Positions 1 to 4,383 of a DNA stretch of 5,829 nt are shown piece by piece; the first letter of the stretch is position 1; each line of letters opens with the position of its first letter. This DNA is from an uncultured Gammaproteobacteria bacterium (lineage in GTDB: Bacteria > Pseudomonadota > Gammaproteobacteria > SZUA-140). The stretch is taken from positions 1 through 5,829 of the forward strand of contig CALZIG010000184.1 of NCBI GenBank assembly GCA_945787585.1. Reading direction: 5' to 3'. The translations under genes and the position numbers were made by a program. Below the pieces are notes generated by a model. The model saw nothing but the letters and a program-made list of their open reading frames with translations. It did no database searches and was not told the DNA's origin.

Positions 1-162
1 GTTGAACATTATAATCAGGGTGGCGTGGATAAAAGTAATCTAGATCCTAATATCACAGAACTTAACCTTTCCATACAAGAAGTAAAGGATGTGGTTGAAT
101 TTTTGAATACGCTCACAGGCGCGCATAGTGAAACATCAATCCCACGCTTACCAATCCTATAA
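1..162 (+). CDS. Di-heme cytochrome c peroxidase (MauG/CcpA family), C-terminal end only
   Basis: Frame 1 is open from the window edge to a TAA at 160-162 and gives the last 53 residues of a protein that starts outside the window. The visible part contains VEHYNQGG, then LDPNI, then LNLSIQEVKDVVEFLNTLTG. This is the characteristic end of bacterial di-heme cytochrome c peroxidases and MauG-like proteins (Y-N-x-G-G, L-D-P, then an amphipathic helix ending F-L-x-x-L-T-G). In that family the periplasmic enzyme uses two c-type hemes to reduce peroxide or carry out protein oxidation. Both heme sites lie upstream, so they cannot be checked here and peroxidase cannot be separated from MauG-type function. 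A 13-residue tail follows the family's usual LTG end. The next gene begins 13 bases after the stop and is probably co-transcribed; a cupredoxin next door is a plausible electron partner (inference). Confidence 0.85.
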   Translation, partial: VEHYNQGGVDKSNLDPNITELNLSIQEVKDVVEFLNTLTGAHSETSIPRLPIL

Positions 163-169
163 AAGGAGG
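163..169 (+). promoter_or_regulatory. Strong ribosome binding site of the cupredoxin gene
   Basis: AAGGAGG sits directly after the peroxidase stop codon and six bases before the ATG at 176. It is a full-length match to the 16S rRNA anti-Shine-Dalgarno sequence. It decides the start at 176 against the in-frame ATG at 128, which lies inside the peroxidase gene and would spoil the signal peptide. Confidence 0.85.
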
Positions 170-175
170 TTAATT

Positions 176-520
176 ATGTACAAGGCTAATATAGTAAAAA
201 ACTGCCTGTTTTTGGCAACAATACTAATGTCATCCGCTTTAAGCGCAGCGGAGCACACGATAGAGCAGAAAGATAAGACATTTGTGATGAATGATCAAAA
301 GGTTGAAACATTCACAATCCAGGTGGGTGATTCTATTCATTTTAAGAATCAGGACCCCTGGTTTCATAATATCTTTTCACTTTCAGATATTACTACATTT
401 GATTTGGGGTCATACGCTAAAGGTGAATTTCGCTCAGTGAAATTTGATACACCTGGAGAGGCGGAAATTGAATGTGCGATACATCCGCAGATGTTTCTGG
501 TGGTGGAGGTGAAGGAGTGA
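176..520 (+). CDS. Exported cupredoxin with amicyanin/plastocyanin-like blue-copper site
   Basis: A 114-residue small copper protein, probably a periplasmic one-electron carrier. Residues 1-24/25 form a signal peptide: KANIVKN, a hydrophobic stretch, then ALSAA before E26. The mature part is a single cupredoxin domain. The predicted type 1 copper ligands are His64 (in WFHN) and Cys100, His103 and Met106 in CAIHPQM. The Cys-x2-His-x2-Met spacing is the one used by amicyanin. Similar proteins are often annotated as methylamine utilization proteins, but no other mau gene is visible, so I do not name it. It lies between a di-heme peroxidase and a di-heme cytochrome c, which suggests electron transfer within one cassette. 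The start is fixed by the AAGGAGG at 163-169. Cupredoxin fold and copper site are well supported; the partner and physiological reaction are inferred. Confidence 0.88.
   Translation: MYKANIVKNCLFLATILMSSALSAAEHTIEQKDKTFVMNDQKVETFTIQVGDSIHFKNQDPWFHNIFSLSDITTFDLGSYAKGEFRSVKFDTPGEAEIECAIHPQMFLVVEVKE
505..517 (+). promoter_or_regulatory. Purine-rich ribosome binding region for the di-heme cytochrome
   Basis: GGAGGTGAAGGAG lies in the last codons of the cupredoxin gene. The AAGGAG part (512-517) is 14 bases from the ATG at 532, which is long, but only 5 bases from an in-frame TTG at 523. It can serve either start, and it makes translation coupled to the end of the cupredoxin gene likely. Confidence 0.5.
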
Positions 521-531
521 GGTTGTGTAGT

Positions 532-1179
532 ATGCGGTCAGCAATATTGATAATAATCCTGGGTCTCATTGCTGGCCCCTCTTTTTCCTCAGGTGATATA
601 AAACGGGATAGCCGTTCTGCTATAAAGAAAGAACTAGCAAAGCCAGTTGTTCGTGGTGGCATCGTATTTAAGAATTATTGTATTGTGTGTCACGGTGAGC
701 GAGGGGATGGCCTGGCACGTGCCGCTAAACTCCATGGCATTACTAATTTAACTATAAAGCCTCAGTCAATAAAATACTACAATAAGATAATCCGCGAAGG
801 TGGTGCTGCCGTTGGTCGGTCAGAATTCATGCCACCATGGGGCGATGAACTTTCAAAAGAGCAAATTAATGATGTTGTAAGTTATTTGATGGTCGTTGGT
901 GATACCATGTACAGGGGCGAAGTTGTATTTAAAACAAATTGCATTCTTTGTCACGGTATTAAGGGTGATGGTAAAGGAAGGGCCGCGATATTATATGATC
1001 CCCCACCTGCTGATTTAACACGTAGTGATAAAAATGATCAATACAAACGAATGATCATTACCTTCGGTGGTGAAGCGATGGGTCGATCATCTGTCATGCC
1101 GATATGGGGGGAGCAGTTAAGTGAGCAGGAAATCAATGATGTTATCGCTTATCTCAGAACATTACTTGTTAAAGAGTGA
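532..1179 (+). CDS. Exported di-heme cytochrome c (two duplicated class I-like domains)
   Basis: A 215-residue c-type cytochrome, probably a periplasmic or membrane-anchored electron carrier. Residues 1-20 are a hydrophobic export signal (AILIIILGLIAG, then SFSSG). Two heme sites are visible: CIVCH at 50-54 and CILCH at 137-141, each followed by G-x-x-GDG. Each has a candidate distal ligand: Met100 in FMPPWG and Met189 in VMPIWG. Each half ends in a matching helix (EQINDVVSYL, EINDVIAYL), so the protein is a tandem duplication with about 87 residues between hemes. The gene starts 11 bases after the cupredoxin stop, and an in-frame TTG at 523 is a real alternative start. The ATG at 472 is rejected because it would put 20 residues, read out of frame from the cupredoxin gene, before the signal. 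It is the last gene of the cassette and may carry electrons to the peroxidase or a respiratory chain (inference). Confidence 0.9.
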   Translation: MRSAILIIILGLIAGPSFSSGDIKRDSRSAIKKELAKPVVRGGIVFKNYCIVCHGERGDGLARAAKLHGITNLTIKPQSIKYYNKIIREGGAAVGRSEFMPPWGDELSKEQINDVVSYLMVVGDTMYRGEVVFKTNCILCHGIKGDGKGRAAILYDPPPADLTRSDKNDQYKRMIITFGGEAMGRSSVMPIWGEQLSEQEINDVIAYLRTLLVKE

Positions 1180-1220
1180 CAGTGATTCGCAGTTCAAGGC
1201 TGGGCGCGACTTAATCTGAA

Positions 1221-1249
1221 TTGATAACTTCATGATGTGACAAAATACT
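1221..1249 (+). promoter_or_regulatory. Candidate sigma70 promoter upstream of the tRNA
   Basis: TTGATA (1221-1226, five of six to the -35 consensus) and AATACT (1244-1249, four of six to the -10) are separated by 17 bases. Transcription would begin near 1256 and give a tRNA precursor with about 80 bases of leader. A second -10-like TATACT at 1301-1306 lies closer to the tRNA but lacks a -35 at a normal distance. This is pattern matching only. Confidence 0.3.
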
Positions 1250-1284
1250 GGATATCGCGGCGGATATGTTTATGGATTATGCTG

Positions 1285-1301
1285 AACGATGAAAAATCGT
1301 T
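1285..1301 (+). promoter_or_regulatory. Perfect inverted repeat just before the tRNA, next to a -10-like box
   Basis: AACGAT, a 5-base loop GAAAA, then ATCGTT form a perfect 6-bp hairpin or operator. Its last base is the first T of TATACT (1301-1306). It could be a weak terminator for the cytochrome operon or a protein-binding site, but no T-run follows directly and the arms are AT-rich, so a strong intrinsic terminator is unlikely. The rest of the 1180-1334 spacer shows no gene. Confidence 0.35.
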
Positions 1302-1334
1302 ATACTGTTGTTTTGCTTAATCTGTAACTTTTCT

Positions 1335-1411
1335 GCCCCGATAGCTCAGCTGGATAGAGCATCCCCCTCCTAAGGGGAAGGTCACACGTTCGAATCGTGT
1401 TCGGGGCGCCA
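1335..1411 (+). tRNA. tRNA-Arg, anticodon CCU
   Basis: The full cloverleaf can be drawn by hand. The acceptor GCCCCGA pairs with TCGGGGC; the D stem is GCTC/GAGC; the anticodon stem TCCCC/GGGGA encloses the 7-base loop CTCCTAA; and the T stem ACACG/CGTGT encloses TTCGAAT. The anticodon at loop positions 3-5 is CCT, reading the arginine codon AGG. The discriminator is G1408 and the CCA (1409-1411) is encoded, as is usual in gammaproteobacteria. The gene is single, not part of a visible tRNA array. Its last base directly adjoins the stop codon of the opposing HPt gene, leaving no room for a separate downstream terminator. tRNA-Arg(CCU) genes are known integration targets, but I see no second copy of the 3' end in the window. 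Confidence 0.96.
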
Positions 1412-1765
1412 TCATGATGCCAGTATTTTTCTGAGTTCTGTTTCTACAACGCTAAATTCATTTACCGCGAGCTTAGTGTATTCAGCTAAATTTTCAGCCT
1501 GGTTGTCTTTTGATAATCTTTCAATTTCAGCGCTTAATGCTGCAAGTTTGCATGCACCAATATTACCGCTACTTCCTTTGATGCTGTGAGAATGTTCAAC
1601 AGCCGAATCGAGCGAGTTAGTCCTGATTGCATTTTGCAGTTTTGATAGTCGATTCAGTGTGTCTTCCAGGTAGGTTTCGATGATTTCCTGGAACATCTCT
1701 TCTGTAGCTTCTTTTAATGCCATGGTTGCATCATGATCTATAGATAATTCATTTGATATGTTCAT
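1412..1765 (-). CDS. Stand-alone histidine phosphotransfer (HPt) domain protein
   Basis: A 117-residue cytoplasmic protein that is almost entirely one HPt domain. The core motif HSIKGSSGNIGA begins at residue 60. His60 is the predicted phosphorylated histidine, and Lys63, Gly64 and Ser65 match the family pattern H-x-[LI]-K-G-S. The surrounding sequence is highly helical, as expected for a four-helix bundle. There is no receiver, kinase or output domain. Such proteins relay phosphate between a hybrid sensor kinase and a response regulator. No partner kinase or regulator is encoded in the window, so its pathway is unknown; the minus-strand neighbour upstream is a transporter. The start at 1765 gives the expected N-terminus, although only a weak GAG lies upstream; Met15 is an alternative that would still keep the domain. 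The TGA stop abuts the tRNA CCA end. Confidence 0.9.
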   Translation of the reverse strand: MNISNELSIDHDATMALKEATEEMFQEIIETYLEDTLNRLSKLQNAIRTNSLDSAVEHSHSIKGSSGNIGACKLAALSAEIERLSKDNQAENLAEYTKLAVNEFSVVETELRKILAS

Positions 1766-1892
1766 AGTGGATCGCTCATAACTTATGATGGTTAGTCGTT
1801 AGGGTTTAAAAAAGAGTCGTATTTTAACCGTACCGTATGAAATTTTATTTTCAATATTTGGTACGCTAGTTTAGTTCATTTTGAGGATTTCA
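1766..1892. other. AT-rich spacer between the HPt gene and the transporter gene
   Basis: This short AT-rich spacer separates two minus-strand genes. It contains an imperfect inverted repeat: CGTACC (1829-1834) pairs with GGTACG (1860-1865), with a smaller TGAAA/TTTCA pair inside. In the minus-strand direction it could weakly end the transporter transcript, but the loop is long and no T-run follows directly. A TAAAAT-like -10 for the HPt gene is present without a convincing -35. I see no coding potential. Confidence 0.4.
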
Positions 1893-3254
1893 CTAGTTAT
1901 GTACCTCTTCAGCAGATATCATTTTTTCGTCTTGAAGATAGCTCTTTTCTTTATAGAGCTTTACCACGAGCAAAAAGAGTATCGCTGTGACAAACATTAA
2001 GATTGTAAAAAACCAGAAATAATCAGCACCAGCGAGTTTGCTGCTGCCATCAGGGTTCTGAATGAAAAAATTTACCGCGCTGGTAAAGAGATTGCCAAGT
2101 GAAATTGAAATCATAAAGAATGCCATGATGAATGATTTCATCTTGCGGGGCGCTTGAGTATAGGAGAATTCTAGGCAGGTGATCGATACCATCACTTCGG
2201 CGCTAGTGAGCGCAATGTAGGCGAGCAGTTGCCAGCCGATAGAGGGGGTGAGGCCGGCATCAATCTGCATTTGTACCCATGAAGGGATGGTAAAGGCCAA
2301 TGCACCTAGAAATAGACCGATGGCAATTTTACGCAGTGGCGTTAAGCGCATAACGGTTGAGAGGGCGGGGTAGATCACATAAGCGAAAAGCGGTATCAAT
2401 ATCATCACCAGCAGTGGGTTGGCGGCTTGCAACTGAGAGGGCAGCAGTTCGATGCCGAAGATGACTCGATCCATCTGTTGCGCCTGAAACACCCACGATG
2501 AACCCGTCTGGTCAAACAGCGCCCAGAACACCGCGATAAAAAGATATATGATGCAGAGCTTGCCGAGGGCGCGCAGTCCTTCACCGCTAAATGCCTCTTT
2601 CACAAAGGTGATGCCTGCGGGCGGGACATGGATAAATTTATGGCGTCCCTGCCAGAAAACAGTGGTGGCGGTGAGCATTAAGATACCGGGGATTCCAAAG
2701 GCAAGCGATGGCCCGTAGTGTTCCAGTATCCATGGGGTGGCGAGCATCGAGACAAAGGCACCGAGGTTGATCGCAAAATAGAACCAGCCAAAGGTGCGTG
2801 ATAACAGGTGGTTGTTCTGATGACCAAACTGGTCACCGACGTGAGCCGAAACACAGGGTTTAATCCCGCCTGCTCCGAGTGCGATGAGGCCGAGGCCGAT
2901 CATCAGGCCGGTGCGGGAGTCATCCAGTGCCAATGCAAAGTGACCCGCGCAGTAGACCAGTGAGAGCAGGATGATAGTGCGGAACTTGCCGAGGAACACA
3001 TCGGAGAGGAGTGCGCCCAGAATAGGGGTGAGATAGACGGCGGAGACAAAGAGATGAAACCACCCTTTGGCCTCATCTTCATTCATCACGGACAGCTCGC
3101 CATCGCTATTGACCAGGTATTGCGTCATGAATACCACCAGAATCGCGCGCATGCCGTAAAAACTGAACCGCTCAGCCGTCTCGTTCCCGATGATGTAGGG
3201 AATTCCGCGCGGCAATTCACTCGATGGCGTAGGTTCAGTGCGATAGTGGCTCAT
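1893..3254 (-). CDS. POT/PTR2-family proton-coupled oligopeptide transporter, animal PEPT1-like
   Basis: A 453-residue inner-membrane protein of the major facilitator superfamily, predicted to import di- and tripeptides with protons. Diagnostic POT motifs are present: ExxERFSFYG at residues 25-34, GGIKPCVSAHVGDQF at 129-143, FYFAINLGAF at 158-167, and SAEVMVS then LEFSYTQAP at 351-369 with Glu353. Hydrophobic segments suggest 12 membrane helices. Only about 30 residues separate the sixth and seventh (about 201-231), so the HA-HB helix pair found in most characterised bacterial POTs appears to be missing. The seventh-helix region FWALFDQTGSSW strongly resembles animal PEPT1 as I recall it, although PEPT1's large extracellular domain is absent. 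AGGAG lies 10 bases before the ATG. The gene is transcribed away from the polyamine operon. Exact substrate range is not determined; POT relatives can also carry other small molecules. Confidence 0.93.
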   Translation of the reverse strand: MSHYRTEPTPSSELPRGIPYIIGNETAERFSFYGMRAILVVFMTQYLVNSDGELSVMNEDEAKGWFHLFVSAVYLTPILGALLSDVFLGKFRTIILLSLVYCAGHFALALDDSRTGLMIGLGLIALGAGGIKPCVSAHVGDQFGHQNNHLLSRTFGWFYFAINLGAFVSMLATPWILEHYGPSLAFGIPGILMLTATTVFWQGRHKFIHVPPAGITFVKEAFSGEGLRALGKLCIIYLFIAVFWALFDQTGSSWVFQAQQMDRVIFGIELLPSQLQAANPLLVMILIPLFAYVIYPALSTVMRLTPLRKIAIGLFLGALAFTIPSWVQMQIDAGLTPSIGWQLLAYIALTSAEVMVSITCLEFSYTQAPRKMKSFIMAFFMISISLGNLFTSAVNFFIQNPDGSSKLAGADYFWFFTILMFVTAILFLLVVKLYKEKSYLQDEKMISAEEVHN

Positions 3255-3264
3255 GGATGCGATG

Positions 3265-3269
3265 CTCCT
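3265..3269 (-). promoter_or_regulatory. Ribosome binding site of the peptide transporter
   Basis: On the minus strand AGGAG ends 10 bases before the ATG at 3254. The spacing is slightly long but supports this start, which also gives a short polar N-terminus before the first POT motif. Confidence 0.55.
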
Positions 3270-3347
3270 GATGGCGTTTTAGCGTGTAATTCAAAATGGT
3301 CTATCTATACGGTAGCCGTTTTATGATACCTGTTTGGCCGTCGTGAT

Positions 3348-3360
3348 TCACATAATGTGA
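3348..3360. promoter_or_regulatory. Perfect palindrome, candidate operator of the transporter promoter
   Basis: TCACAT, one central A, then ATGTGA form a perfect 6-bp inverted repeat in the divergent intergenic region. On the minus strand, a TATCAT box (3323-3328) would place a -35 at 3346-3351, overlapping this palindrome and without a good -35 match. That fits a site for a transcription factor acting on the transporter gene. No regulator can be named. Confidence 0.45.
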
Positions 3361-3364
3361 CCGG

Positions 3365-3380
3365 GGTTATGCCCATAACC
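3365..3380. promoter_or_regulatory. Perfect 16-base palindrome, candidate operator between divergent genes
   Basis: GGTTATG, CC, CATAACC is a perfect 7-bp inverted repeat with a 2-base centre, only four bases from the palindrome at 3348-3360. Both flanking genes read away from it, so it cannot be a terminator for either. Its size fits a dimeric repressor or activator site. It lies about 60 bases before the agmatinase start. I found no convincing sigma70 promoter for that gene. Confidence 0.45.
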
Positions 3381-3438
3381 TGTGGACGTAGATATTTAAT
3401 TTCTGATCGCAGTACGATATTAGTGCACAAGGGTTAAA

Positions 3439-4383
3439 ATGATGGCAAAATCCGCCTCCATGAAAATACAGATGCAATTCCTCTCGCTGCCCAACGCTTC
3501 GCCTGCCGACGCGGATGTGTTGATCCTGCCGGTGCCGCACGAGCAGACCGTCACCTATAAACACGGCACCGCGAAAGGGCCGCAGGCGGTCTTAGCGGCG
3601 AGCGAGCAGCTGGAGTTTTATGAAGAGGACATGGCGTGGTCGCCACTCAAGAAGATGAAACTCGCCGTCCTGCCGGCCGTAGAAGATGCCGAGGGTGAGC
3701 CAGAGGCTGCCTTTCATCGCAGACTGTTTGAGACGGCCGCGCAGTTGCCGGAAGAGGCGCTTTTGATCGCGCTCGGCGGCGAGCACTCGATTACCCCGGA
3801 TATGCTATTTGCCCGCATGCCAGAGGGTGGCACAGTCGTACATATTGATGCCCATGCGGACTTACGCCCCAGCTATCATGGTTCTATTTATAACCACGCC
3901 TGTCCGATGTACCGTATTCGCGACCGTGGCTATCAATTGATCCAGATCGGTATTCGCTCATTAAATGAAGATGAGGCAAGCAGAATAGCCGCGGATGATG
4001 GCATCACTGTCTGGTTTGATCGCGCACTGCAACAACCGGGTGTTTGGCAACAGCTGCTGGATCAGTTGGCTGCGCTCAGTGGGCCTGTGTGGCTCAGTAT
4101 CGATATGGACGGTTTTGACCCCGCCCTGATCTCAGGTGTCGGCACCCCGCAACCGGGTGGACTCTCGTGGCATCAGGGGCTCGATGTGCTGCAGGCGCTG
4201 ACCGATAACAGTGCGGTCGACCTGCGCAACATTGATATCGTTGAACTTGCCCCAGAGGCGAGTCGCGTGTCGGAAATGATGACGGCCAAACTGGTGCAGA
4301 AGTGCCTCTCTTACTGGGGTAAAGCAAAGGGTTTTGACCAGCGTACCAGCGTTGGCTCACAAACCGGAGTCGATGATGAGTAA
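3439..4383 (+). CDS. speB: Agmatinase (ureohydrolase, arginase family)
   Basis: A 314-residue cytoplasmic manganese enzyme predicted to hydrolyse agmatine to putrescine and urea. The arginase-fold metal ligands are all present: His116 in GGEHS, Asp137/His139/Asp141 in DAHAD, and Asp222/Asp224 in SIDMDGFDP. The substrate loop HGSIYNHACPM at 147-157 and Glu269 near the C-terminus are also seen. Length is slightly above the usual 290-310. Family membership is certain, and agmatine specificity is inferred mainly from the next gene, an arginine decarboxylase whose product is agmatine. Arginase or guanidinobutyrase would be the alternatives. The gene overlaps speA by 8 bases and is therefore translated with it. 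The start is uncertain: ATG at 3439 and 3442 are adjacent, only a weak AAGGG precedes them, and Met8 or Met12 are possible later starts. Confidence 0.9.
   Translation: MMAKSASMKIQMQFLSLPNASPADADVLILPVPHEQTVTYKHGTAKGPQAVLAASEQLEFYEEDMAWSPLKKMKLAVLPAVEDAEGEPEAAFHRRLFETAAQLPEEALLIALGGEHSITPDMLFARMPEGGTVVHIDAHADLRPSYHGSIYNHACPMYRIRDRGYQLIQIGIRSLNEDEASRIAADDGITVWFDRALQQPGVWQQLLDQLAALSGPVWLSIDMDGFDPALISGVGTPQPGGLSWHQGLDVLQALTDNSAVDLRNIDIVELAPEASRVSEMMTAKLVQKCLSYWGKAKGFDQRTSVGSQTGVDDE
4366..4369 (+). promoter_or_regulatory. Ribosome binding site deciding the speA start
   Basis: GGAG inside the end of the agmatinase gene is 6 bases before the ATG at 4376 and only 3 before the ATG at 4373, so 4376 is the better start. 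The site is used within coding sequence, which indicates translational coupling. Confidence 0.6.

Noticed and set aside
128..175. ATG at 128 as the start of the cupredoxin
   Set aside because: It lies inside the peroxidase coding region, has no ribosome site, and would put charged residues before the signal peptide; ATG 176 has a perfect AAGGAGG.
472..531. ATG at 472 as the start of the di-heme cytochrome
   Set aside because: The first 20 residues would be an out-of-frame reading of the cupredoxin's end, including its copper-ligand codons; the signal peptide begins cleanly at 532.
1388..1411. attB-like site of a mobile element in the tRNA 3' end
   Set aside because: No second copy of the tRNA 3' sequence, no integrase gene and no phage-like gene is visible in the window.
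1410..1419. CATCATGATG palindrome at the tRNA/HPt junction
   Set aside because: A short palindrome made by the CCA end and the HPt stop region; too short and too constrained by both genes to argue for a binding site.
1829..1865. Intrinsic terminator for the transporter gene
   Set aside because: The arms CGTACC/GGTACG are 25 bases apart and no T-run follows directly on the minus strand; kept only as a weak note in the spacer entry.
3054..3326. Plus-strand open frame over the start of the transporter gene
   Set aside because: It is antisense to well-conserved POT motifs, has no recognisable domain or ribosome site, and is best explained as a shadow.
3348..3360. CRP binding site
   Set aside because: CRP sites read TGTGA-N6-TCACA; here the half-sites are in the opposite order with a 1-base centre, so another factor is more likely.
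4094..4360. Minus-strand open frame inside the agmatinase gene
   Set aside because: It is opposite conserved metal-binding codons and its translation is rich in Arg, Pro and Ser without any domain; typical antisense shadow of GC-rich coding DNA.
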